Source: Pseudomonas gingeri | GTDB taxonomy: Bacteria; Pseudomonadota; Gammaproteobacteria; Pseudomonadales; Pseudomonadaceae | Reading direction: 5' to 3' | DNA length: 64,000 nt | NCBI RefSeq assembly: GCF_013385635.1 | Contig: NZ_JACAPR010000002.1 | Span: forward strand, 205,643 to 269,642 | Made by a program: the position numbers and the translations under genes | The notes under the pieces: model-generated | Database searches by the model: none | Told to the model about the DNA's origin: nothing | What the model saw: the letters and a program-made list of their open reading frames with translations, nothing else | Shown: positions 45,205 through 53,066 of the stretch, piece after piece | Layout: each line of letters begins with the position of its first letter | Numbering within the stretch: position 1 is the stretch's first letter

Positions 45205-46878
45205 TCAGGCATTGATCATTTCCCGCACCCGGGCCGTCAGCAGGTCGAAGGTGAAGGGCTTGGTGATCATCTGCATGCCCGGGTCGAGAAATCCGCCACG
45301 CACCGCGGCGTGCTCGGCATAACCGGTGATGAACAGCACCTTGAGCCCGGGCCGCAGTTGCCGGCCGATTTCAGCGAGTTGCCGGCCGTTCATGCCCGGC
45401 AGGCCGACATCGCTGATCAGCAGGTCGACACGCTGGTTGGAGTCGAGAATCGGCATGGCGGCGTCGGCATTTGCCGCCTCGACGAAGCGGTAGCCCAGCT
45501 CGCTCAATACCTCGCAGACCAATACCCGTACCGCCGGATCGTCTTCGACGATCAGCACGGTTTCGCCGTCTTCGGCGTGCGGCGCCTGCAACAGATGCAC
45601 CGTGTCATCCTGGGTCGCCGCGCTGCCTTTGTAGCGGGGCAGGTAGAGGTTGACCGAGGTGCCCTGGCCCGGGGTGCTGTCAATGGAGACATGGCCGTGG
45701 GATTGTTTGCTGAAACCGTAGATCATCGATAAGCCGAGACCGGTGCCCTGACCGATGGGCTTGGTGGTGAAGAACGGGTCGAATGCCCGGCTGATCACGC
45801 TTTCCGGCATGCCGCAGCCGCTGTCGCGGACCTGCAGTACCACGTAGTCACCCGGCGCCAGGTGGCCCTCGGTTTCGCTGAGCGCCAGGCCCAGGGCCTG
45901 GTTGAAGGTGACCACCTGCAGGTGCCCGCCATCGGGCATGGCGTCGCGGGCGTTGAGCACCAGGTTGAGCAGGGCGCTTTCCAGCTGATTGGGGTCCGCC
46001 TCGGCGGTCCACAACGGTTCGCCGAGGATCATCTGCAGGTCGATGCTTTCGTTGAGGCTGCGATGCAGCAACTCGCCCATGGACCGGACCAGGTCGTTCA
46101 TGTTCACCGGCTTGGAATCCAGCGACTGGCGTCGGGAAAATGCCAGCAGTCGATGGGTCAGGCCGGCAGCGCGGTTGGCCGAGGTCACGCCGAGGTCGAT
46201 CAGGCTGTCGAGGTCTTCCAGGCGTCCGCGTGCCAGGCGCCGCTTGAGCAACTCGAGGCTGCCGATGATACCGGTCAGCATATTGTTGAAGTCGTGGGCG
46301 ATGCCACCGGTCAACTGGCCGACCGCCTCCATCTTCTGCGACTGGCGCAGTGCTTCTTCGTTATGGCGCAGTTGCGCGGTGCGTTCCTCGACCTGCTGTT
46401 CCAGGGTTTCCAGGGTGTCCTTGAGGCGCCGCTCGCTCTGGCTCAGGTCGATGAGACGGTCGCGGGCCTCGTACTGCCGGCGTCGCCCACGAATGGCCGA
46501 GGTCACCAGGCTGATCAGTGTCACTGGGTGAAAGGGCCGTTCCAGGAAACTGACGTTGCCCAGTTGCGCGCCAAGCCGGGAAGAGGGCGGTCGGTCAGGA
46601 CCGCCGTGGTGGGTCATCAGCACAATGGGCAGGTCCGACCATGCCGGCTGCTCCTGCAGGTGCTTCAGCAGAGGCTCCAGGTCCGTCTCGTGCAGGGCTT
46701 CGGCCGCCACGATCAGCAGGCCGGCGCCACGCCCGAGCTCGCCGCACAAGGCCGTCAGGTTCGTGGCGATCACCCCGGGGAAGCCGGCTTCATCGAGGAT
46801 CATCCGCGCGATCTGGCCGTCGCGACCCCACGGGGCCAGGATGATCGCCCGCTCGGAAACCGCATCCGCCAGGGTCAC
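45205..46878 (-). CDS. Hybrid histidine kinase with degenerate N-terminal receiver, KaiC-linked
   Basis: This 557-residue protein has no membrane segment. Residues 1-130 look like a receiver fold (AIILAPWGRDGQIARMILDE, PIVLMTHHGG, SFLERPFHP) but the acceptor position reads GLLIVAAEAL, so it cannot be phosphorylated. A coiled coil and kinase core follow (His in GGIAHDFNNMLTG; N-box NLVLNARDAM; GTGLGLSMIYGF). A functional C-terminal receiver has Asp in LLISDVGLPGMNG. The gene overlaps the kaiC-like gene by four bases (ATGA). By analogy with KaiC-SasA output in cyanobacteria, the pseudo-receiver may sense the KaiC-like ATPase; this is inference. Confidence 0.92.
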   Translation of the reverse strand: MTLADAVSERAIILAPWGRDGQIARMILDEAGFPGVIATNLTALCGELGRGAGLLIVAAEALHETDLEPLLKHLQEQPAWSDLPIVLMTHHGGPDRPPSSRLGAQLGNVSFLERPFHPVTLISLVTSAIRGRRRQYEARDRLIDLSQSERRLKDTLETLEQQVEERTAQLRHNEEALRQSQKMEAVGQLTGGIAHDFNNMLTGIIGSLELLKRRLARGRLEDLDSLIDLGVTSANRAAGLTHRLLAFSRRQSLDSKPVNMNDLVRSMGELLHRSLNESIDLQMILGEPLWTAEADPNQLESALLNLVLNARDAMPDGGHLQVVTFNQALGLALSETEGHLAPGDYVVLQVRDSGCGMPESVISRAFDPFFTTKPIGQGTGLGLSMIYGFSKQSHGHVSIDSTPGQGTSVNLYLPRYKGSAATQDDTVHLLQAPHAEDGETVLIVEDDPAVRVLVCEVLSELGYRFVEAANADAAMPILDSNQRVDLLISDVGLPGMNGRQLAEIGRQLRPGLKVLFITGYAEHAAVRGGFLDPGMQMITKPFTFDLLTARVREMINA

Positions 46879-48377
46879 AAGCCTCCTTCCTTGAGCAACG
46901 GCAGGCCTTCACCAAGATAGGTGGGGACGCCGCGCAGCACGCCCTGGAAGGCTTCCAGGGGCTCGCCGATGGTCATGCCACGGCCACTGATGCGGTACTC
47001 GCGAATGGTCGATTCGTGGGCGCCGGTACGCTTCTTGATGATCGAGATGGCCCGACGCACCTTGCCCAGGGCCTCGAAGTAACGCAGCAGGATCACGGTG
47101 TCGGCCAGGTAGGTGATGTCCACCGGGGCCTGCATGTCGCCGACCAGTCCGTGCTGGGCGACGGTCATGAAGGTCGCGGCGCCCTGGCGATTGAGGTACA
47201 GCAGCAGTTCATGCATATGCAGGATCAGCGCGTTTTCTTCCGGCATGGCCGCCTGGTAGCCGTTGATACTGTCGATCACCACGGTTTTGATGCCGCGCTC
47301 ATCCACGCAACGCCTGACCCGATGGGAGAATTCGCCCGGGGACAGCTCGGCGGCATCGACCTGTTCGATCAGCAGGTTGCCGGTTTCCTGCAATATCTGC
47401 AGATCGATACCGATATTCCTCATGCGCTCGAACAGCAGGCCCAGCTCTTCATCGAAAATGAACAGCGCGGCCTTTTCCCCACGGGCCACGGCTGCCGCGG
47501 CAAAGACCATCGCGATCAGCGATTTGCCGGTGCCAGCAGGACCCAGGATCAGGGTGCTGGAGCCGGTTTCGATACCGCCGCCCAGCAGCGCATCCATCTC
47601 GGCGATGCCGCTGGTGAGTTGCTGGCGTACATATTGGCCGCGATGTTCGGCCGCCACCAGGCGCGGGAACACATGCACGCCATCGCCACTGATGGTGAAG
47701 TCGTGGTAGCCGCCGCGGTACTTCTGGCCCCGGTATTTCACCACCCGCACCCGGCGCCGTTCGGCACCGTAGTTGGGCGTCAGTTCCTCGAGACGGATAA
47801 CGCCATGGGCGACACTGTGCACGGTCTTGTCCAGGGATTCGGTGGTCAGGTCGTCGAGCAGCAGGACCGTGGCGTCATACCGCACGAAGTAGTGCTTGAT
47901 CGCCAGGATCTGCCGTCGGTAACGCAGCGAACTCTGGGCCAGCAGGCGGATTTCGGAGAGGCTGTCGAGCACCACGCGGGTCGGCTTGACCCGTTCTACC
48001 ACTTCGAATATCTGCCTGGTGGCCTCGCCCAGCTCCAGGTCCGAGGAGTACAGCAGGCTTTGCTGGTGATCGGCGTTGAGCAGGCTTTCCGGCGGCGTCA
48101 GCTCGAAAATATCGATATGCTCGTCCAGCGTCCAGCCATGGGAGCGGGCGCCCTGGCGCAGTTCGCGCTCGGTTTCCGAGAGGGTGATATACAACGAGCG
48201 TTCTCCGGCACGGGCACCGGCCAGGAGGAAATGCAGGGCTACCGTGGTCTTGCCGGTGCCGGGCTCGCCTTCGAGCAGGAACACATGCCCGCGGGACAGA
48301 CCGCCGGACAGAATATCGTCCAGGCCTTCGATACCGGTGGCGGCTTTGGTCGTGATGGATGCAAATGATGTGGTCAA
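46875..48377 (-). CDS. KaiC-like double-domain ATPase
   Basis: This 500-residue protein has two RecA-type domains. Domain I has Walker A GEPGTGKTT (37-45) and Walker B region RVVLDSLSE. Domain II has GPAGTGKSL (279-287) and VVIDSING. The fold, domain order and ending (AISIIKKRTGAHESTIREYRIS) match KaiC. At the position of the paired phosphosites Ser431-Thr432 of cyanobacterial KaiC it has Thr422-Tyr423. No kaiA or kaiB lies in the window, so it is not evidence for a clock. KaiC-like proteins of pseudomonads are thought to act in signalling or stress resistance. It is the first gene of a pair with the hybrid kinase downstream. Confidence 0.93.
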   Translation of the reverse strand: MTTSFASITTKAATGIEGLDDILSGGLSRGHVFLLEGEPGTGKTTVALHFLLAGARAGERSLYITLSETERELRQGARSHGWTLDEHIDIFELTPPESLLNADHQQSLLYSSDLELGEATRQIFEVVERVKPTRVVLDSLSEIRLLAQSSLRYRRQILAIKHYFVRYDATVLLLDDLTTESLDKTVHSVAHGVIRLEELTPNYGAERRRVRVVKYRGQKYRGGYHDFTISGDGVHVFPRLVAAEHRGQYVRQQLTSGIAEMDALLGGGIETGSSTLILGPAGTGKSLIAMVFAAAAVARGEKAALFIFDEELGLLFERMRNIGIDLQILQETGNLLIEQVDAAELSPGEFSHRVRRCVDERGIKTVVIDSINGYQAAMPEENALILHMHELLLYLNRQGAATFMTVAQHGLVGDMQAPVDITYLADTVILLRYFEALGKVRRAISIIKKRTGAHESTIREYRISGRGMTIGEPLEAFQGVLRGVPTYLGEGLPLLKEGGL

Positions 48378-48488
48378 GTCCAGACCTCTTGTGACCCAGG
48401 AGTGGTCTTGTACTGGACCTTCGGCGTTGATGGCGGTTCAAAATACTTGTGCTATCAGCCGATTGAGCTCGATCTCTCATATACCGCG

Positions 48489-48568
48489 GGCCCGTAGGAG
48501 TCGGGCTTGCCCGCGAAGAGGCGCTTGAGAGCGCTAAAATCTTCGCGGGCAAGCACCGTTCCCACACT
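48489..48568. repeat. REPIN-like inverted repeat
   Basis: GGGCCCGTAGGAGTCGGGCTTGCCCGCGAAGAGGC is followed, inverted, by ATCTTCGCGGGCAAGCACCG. It lies between the KaiC-like gene and the stop of the TPR gene, in the likely 5' region of the kaiC-like transcript. Confidence 0.8.
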
Positions 48569-49622
48569 ACAATCCCTGTTGCAGGGCGGGATCGTCGGGA
48601 TTCTGCTGTTCCAGCTGGGCCAGCAGGATCTGCACGTTCTGCAACTGGCCGCTTTCCTTCCAGTAGTTGATCAGCAGCACGCGGGCCTTGCGGTTCGCCG
48701 GGTGACGCTGGACCAGTTCTTCGAGCTGGCGCTGCGCGGCTTCGAGCTGGTGCAGGTCATGCAGGGTGGTGGCGAGCTTGTAACGGTATTCGGTGTTGTC
48801 CGGTTCCAGCTCCACGGCCTTGGCCAGACCGAGCAGGGCGTATTCGGTCTGGCCGTGGTGCAGCAGCCAGATACCCAGGGCGTGCTGCAGATACGCCGAC
48901 TGCGGCTGCACCTCCAGTTGTCTGGCCAGCAGTTGCCGGGCCTGGTCCGGCTGGCCGCGCTTGTCCAGCAGTTCGACCTGGGCAACCACGGCCTTGAGGT
49001 TGTTCGGCTCCATCTGCGAAATCCGTTCGAGCGACTGCTGGGCCTCATCCAGTTGCCCTTCATGCAGGTACAGCCGGGCCAGCTGGAACTGCGCATCGGC
49101 ACTTTCCGGCTGGGCCTTGAGCGTACGCTCATATTCGTCGACCACCTGTTGCAGCGGGCCGAAATACAGGCCCTGGTCGTCCGGCGACAAGCCGAGCATG
49201 GCGTTGGCCGCGGCAAAGCGTACCTCCTGCTCGCTGTCCTCCAGCACCGGCCCGAGCAACAGGCTGCGCTGGGCGCCTGGCACCAGGCCGACAATGCTCT
49301 GGATCGCCGCCTCGCGTACCAGCGCGGAAGGGTTCTGCAGATCCGCATCGGCCAGCTTCAACGCCTGGGGACTGGGATAGTTGGGCAGCTCGGCATGCAG
49401 CGCCGCACGGCGGATATCCGACAGGTCGGTGCGCGCCAGCTGTTGGTAGAGCACCCGCGCGGCGCCCGGCTGGCCGTTGTGGGCCTGTTCCAGGGCACGG
49501 CCGTAATTGACATGCGGGGTTTTCGCGGGGACCGCCGTCGGACTGCGCATCCAGTGCCAGGCAAGGCCCAGGATCAGTAGTGCAAGCAGACTGATGAGCA
49601 GGTAACGGCGGGGCTTCGTCAT
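48567..49622 (-). CDS. Membrane-anchored TPR protein
   Basis: This 351-residue protein has a basic start (MTKPRR) and one membrane helix (YLLISLLALLILGLAWHWM), then a periplasmic region. Residues 40-150 have a helical-repeat look (ALHAELPNYPSPQALKLADADLQNPSALVREAAIQSIVGLVP, HEAT-like). Tetratricopeptide repeats follow from ~165 to the end (DAQFQLARLYLHEGQLDEAQQSLERI; YLQHALGIWLLHHGQTEYALLGLAKAVELEPDN). It probably scaffolds a protein complex at the inner membrane. I start at ATG 49622, though no strong ribosome-binding site is present. The client is unknown. Confidence 0.85.
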   Translation of the reverse strand: MTKPRRYLLISLLALLILGLAWHWMRSPTAVPAKTPHVNYGRALEQAHNGQPGAARVLYQQLARTDLSDIRRAALHAELPNYPSPQALKLADADLQNPSALVREAAIQSIVGLVPGAQRSLLLGPVLEDSEQEVRFAAANAMLGLSPDDQGLYFGPLQQVVDEYERTLKAQPESADAQFQLARLYLHEGQLDEAQQSLERISQMEPNNLKAVVAQVELLDKRGQPDQARQLLARQLEVQPQSAYLQHALGIWLLHHGQTEYALLGLAKAVELEPDNTEYRYKLATTLHDLHQLEAAQRQLEELVQRHPANRKARVLLINYWKESGQLQNVQILLAQLEQQNPDDPALQQGL

Positions 49623-49698
49623 GCAGTGTCCGTGAGCTGGCAGGCTTTTCCTGAAGCTGTCAGCTTCGGTCAGGAGCGCTGCGGAGTCAAACCCGCGA

Positions 49699-50598
49699 TC
49701 AGTTGAGCACGTACTCGATCGGTTCCAGCTGCGGCGGCAGGTCGGTTTCGCCGAGGCTGGCGAGAATCTCCCGTTCGATCGTGCGCAGCAGCGCATTGCA
49801 CGGCAAGTCGTTCTCATCGAAACCGAACGGGTCCTCAAGGTCGTCGCCGATCTCGTCGAGGCCGAAGAAGGTGTAGCTGACAATTGCGGTGAACACCGGC
49901 GTCAGCCAGCCCAGGGGTTCGGCCATGGCGAACGGCAACAGGATGCAGAACAGATAGATCGTACGGTGCAGCAGCAGGGTATAGGGGAAGGGCAGCGGGG
50001 TGTGCTTGATCCGCTCGCAACTGGCCTGGACCTGGCTCAGGCTGGCCAGACGGGCGGCAAACACGGTATAGCGCCATTCGCTGAGCAGGCCCTGTTGCGC
50101 CAGACGCGAGCAGCGTGCGCCGACTTGCTGCAAGAGGTGGTCGGTGACATTCGGATGATTCTGTGACGGCGGCTGCGTAGCCCACCGGTCCACGGCTGCC
50201 CGTTCGTCTTCCAGGCGCAGGCGGGCGATCAGGCCATGGGCAAAGCCGCAGAGATCGCGCAGCAGGGCCTGGCGCTCGACAGCATCGGTGAACACCTGGC
50301 TTTCGCGGATCAGCGAACGCACCTCGATGATCATCTGTCCCAGTTGCTTGCGGCCTTCCCACCAGCGGTCATAGCAGGCGTTGTTGCGAAAGCTCATGAA
50401 GATCGACAGCGACAGCCCGAGCAGGGTGAACGGGGTGGCGTTGACCTTGGAAAAGTAGGCCGGGTGCCAGGTTTCCACCAGTACAATGACCGAAGCCAGC
50501 AAGGTCACCAGCAGGCTGCGCAGGGCAATCCGCTTGGCAATCGAGCCTTTCAGGGAGAACAGGATGCCGATCAGGTTCGGCTTGGGACGCACGATCAT
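49699..50598 (-). CDS. Bestrophin family (UPF0187) ion channel protein
   Basis: This 299-residue membrane protein has the bacterial bestrophin pattern. Evidence is the N-terminal helix ALRSLLVTLLASVIVLV, the signature TPFTLLGLSLSIFMSFRNNACYDRWWEGRKQ and the C-terminal LGWLTPVFTAIVSYTFFGLDEIGDDLEDPFG with the acidic Ca-clasp-like run. Bestrophins form pentameric channels, chloride-conducting in animals and cation-conducting in some bacteria. The physiological role in Pseudomonas is unknown. It is co-directional with the TPR gene downstream (76 bases), so co-expression is possible. Confidence 0.9.
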   Translation of the reverse strand: MIVRPKPNLIGILFSLKGSIAKRIALRSLLVTLLASVIVLVETWHPAYFSKVNATPFTLLGLSLSIFMSFRNNACYDRWWEGRKQLGQMIIEVRSLIRESQVFTDAVERQALLRDLCGFAHGLIARLRLEDERAAVDRWATQPPSQNHPNVTDHLLQQVGARCSRLAQQGLLSEWRYTVFAARLASLSQVQASCERIKHTPLPFPYTLLLHRTIYLFCILLPFAMAEPLGWLTPVFTAIVSYTFFGLDEIGDDLEDPFGFDENDLPCNALLRTIEREILASLGETDLPPQLEPIEYVLN

Positions 50599-50713
50599 GG
50601 GAAGGGACTGGCAGCAGCGCGGGGGATACGCCGAGCCAGACTAGAAGTCGGCGGCCTGCTTGTCCAATCGCTCTGCCCGACACTTTGATCGAGGCCATCT
50701 ATCATCGACAACA

Positions 50714-52819
50714 TCATACGCTGTTCGGCAGTATCAGCAGTTGTTCGCCGGCAGCCTGCTGCTGGCGTTGCCGTACAAAGGCCGGCATCTGTTCGGCAAC
50801 GATCGCCTTGCTGAAATACCAGCCCTGGATCATCAGTTCGCTGGAGGACTGCAAGGCGTCGTACTGCTCCCGGGTTTCCACACCCTCGACGATGATATCC
50901 AGGTTGAGGGTTTCACACAGCCGCAGCATGCCGCTCAGCACCCGTGCGCCGTTGGGATGACGATGGGCGACGACAAAGCTGCGGTCGATCTTGATGCCGT
51001 CGATCCTGAACTGGTGCAGGTAGCTCAGGGCCGAATAGCCGGTGCCGAAATCGTCGATATACAGTTTGGCGCCGAAGCCGTGCAGGCGCTCGATCAGCTT
51101 GTGGATCAACTGGACGTCGCCGACCAGGGCATCCTCGGTCAACTCGACGGAAATCCGCCCGTGGGCCTGGGCAAGAATCTCCAGCAGGCGTTCGCCTTGC
51201 TCGGGCATGCCCAGGGTCGCGGCGGTGACGTTGATGGTCATCGGCAATTCGAAACCGATTTTCTGCCAGCGCCGGTATTGCTCCAGCGCCTGGGAGGCGA
51301 CCCACAGGTCGACATCGGCCATCAGGTTGGCCTGGGCCAGCCACTTGAGAAATTCCCAGGGCTGCTGGGGGCGTCCCTCCTTGTCGCGGGCACGCATCAA
51401 GGCCTCGCAGCCGGTGCACAGGCCGGTCACCTTGGAGATCTGCGGCTGGAATTCCAGGTGGAATTCATATTCGCTGATGAGTCGGATACGTTCCAGTTCC
51501 TCGGCGCGCCGGGCCTCGTTGCGGTGTGAGGCAACCACCGGGTCGAGTTCGAACAGCCGGCCTTTTTCTTCGAGGCTGCGAAAGGTGGTATCGAAGGACC
51601 TTATGTAGACGTTCTGTTCCTCGTCCTGCTGGCGATGCAGGGCAATCACATACGGCGCGTACACCAGGGTGCCGACAGCCACGAGTACCGCTTGCAGGAC
51701 AACCGCCGCCCAGTCGCCGTTGGTGCTCAGGTAGGCATTGAGCAGCACCGGCGAAGTCAGCGGCATGCCGGTCACCACGGGCGCGACCCAGCCGGCATGC
51801 ACGGCAGCCACGGCCAGCACGGTATTGAGCATGGGTGCGAGCAGGAAGGGCAGGAACAGCCTGGGGTTGAGAATGATCGGCAGCCCGAACAGCAGGATCT
51901 CGTTGACGTTGAACAGCGACAACGGTGTCGCGGCCAGCGCCAGCAGGCGCAGGGAACGGTCGCGGGAAAACAGCAGGATGGCGACGATCAGCGACAGCGA
52001 AGCGCCGGAGCCACCGGTGAAGGCGAAGCAGCCCAGCAAGCCGCTGTTGAGTATATAGCGGGCCGGCTCGCCGGCCGCGACATTGAGTTGGTTGATCGTC
52101 ACCGCCAGATCAAGGACGTTGAACAGCGGCTGCATGGCATGGGCGCCGTGGATGCCGAAGAACCACAGCATCGAGTTGGTCGCGCTGATCAGCAGGCCAT
52201 AGCCATAGGGATGGTCGAGTGCCGTCAGGTCGAAGGGCACCTGCATCTGCGCGACACTGGGGATTTCCAGCAGCAGCGACAGCACCATCGCCAGCATCGT
52301 CGCGGTCAGCAGACCCGGAATCACCACGTTGATGCTGTCGCGAACGTTGTAGCCGACCACGTTCTCGCGAACCAGGCGCAGCCATGGCCGGCGATACAGC
52401 CAGGCAATGATCGGCACATTCACCAGCGGCGAGGCGATGGCGATAAACAGCACCAGGGTTGCAGCGGCCCGGGGATAGTCCTGCAGCAGGTAGATCGCGA
52501 TCACCACATGGATCAGGCACAGGAACGCCACCGGCACTTGCGGCAAGCGGTAGCGGATCGCCAGCATGTAGCCGATCGAGGCGGCGACCAGCAAGGGCAG
52601 GGTGCCGCTGATCTTTTCATGCAGCCCGGCGAGAAACCTCACCAGTTCATCCGGAGCGCCCAGCAGCCGAGCGCAGACCGACAGCACCAGGAACGCCGCC
52701 GAGACCAGGAGGCACGGCAACAGCCAGAGCAGGCCTTCGCGAATGGCCCGCAACGAGTCGGCGCCGGCCAGCGCCGCCAGGCGATTGGTCAGAAACAACT
52801 TGAAGACTGACTGCGACAT
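50714..52819 (-). CDS. PTS EIIC-like membrane sensor fused to EAL phosphodiesterase
   Basis: This 701-residue protein has residues 1-410 resembling a cellobiose/lactose-type PTS EIIC membrane domain, with about ten hydrophobic segments. Those include LLISATNSMLWFFGIHGAHAM and LFNVNEILLFGLPIILNP, the sugar-site hallmarks. Residues ~440-690 form an EAL domain with the catalytic set present: EALMRA, the Asn of TINVTA, ELTEDAL, DDFGTGYSALSYL, KIDRSFV, EGVET and the Gln of IQGWYFSKA. It should hydrolyse cyclic di-GMP. No EIIA or EIIB gene is nearby, so the EIIC part is probably a sugar-sensing input. The gene is monocistronic. Confidence 0.92.
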   Translation of the reverse strand: MSQSVFKLFLTNRLAALAGADSLRAIREGLLWLLPCLLVSAAFLVLSVCARLLGAPDELVRFLAGLHEKISGTLPLLVAASIGYMLAIRYRLPQVPVAFLCLIHVVIAIYLLQDYPRAAATLVLFIAIASPLVNVPIIAWLYRRPWLRLVRENVVGYNVRDSINVVIPGLLTATMLAMVLSLLLEIPSVAQMQVPFDLTALDHPYGYGLLISATNSMLWFFGIHGAHAMQPLFNVLDLAVTINQLNVAAGEPARYILNSGLLGCFAFTGGSGASLSLIVAILLFSRDRSLRLLALAATPLSLFNVNEILLFGLPIILNPRLFLPFLLAPMLNTVLAVAAVHAGWVAPVVTGMPLTSPVLLNAYLSTNGDWAAVVLQAVLVAVGTLVYAPYVIALHRQQDEEQNVYIRSFDTTFRSLEEKGRLFELDPVVASHRNEARRAEELERIRLISEYEFHLEFQPQISKVTGLCTGCEALMRARDKEGRPQQPWEFLKWLAQANLMADVDLWVASQALEQYRRWQKIGFELPMTINVTAATLGMPEQGERLLEILAQAHGRISVELTEDALVGDVQLIHKLIERLHGFGAKLYIDDFGTGYSALSYLHQFRIDGIKIDRSFVVAHRHPNGARVLSGMLRLCETLNLDIIVEGVETREQYDALQSSSELMIQGWYFSKAIVAEQMPAFVRQRQQQAAGEQLLILPNSV

Positions 52820-52994
52820 TGCCCCACCCCTTTAAGACCTTCAGTCCTGTCGGGGCACATGGCCAGCAGCGACCCCGGAGGCGAGCATATCGCGAGATGG
52901 CCCGAAAAGGCCAAATCGCCGGTTTAAAATGCGTTGAGGTCAAGGGGCCCGGACGGCCGGCACCCGAGGTGGTTGCCACGATTTTCCATGGACG

Positions 52995-53027
52995 AAAAAA
53001 AGCCCCGCGACCAATGGGCTACGGGGC
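52995..53027 (-). terminator. Rho-independent terminator of mexEF-oprN
   Basis: On the minus strand GCCCCG (53027-53022) pairs with CGGGGC (53007-53002), followed by seven T residues (52995-53001). It lies 40 bases beyond the stop of the outer-membrane gene. Confidence 0.85.
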
Positions 53028-53066
53028 CGAAGCGGTTGGAGGGGCATCCAACCGGGAGAGTTTGAA

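Noticed and set aside
46875..48377. Evidence for a circadian clock
   Set aside because: Only a KaiC-like protein is present. There is no kaiA or kaiB, and the phosphosite pair differs, so a clock cannot be claimed.
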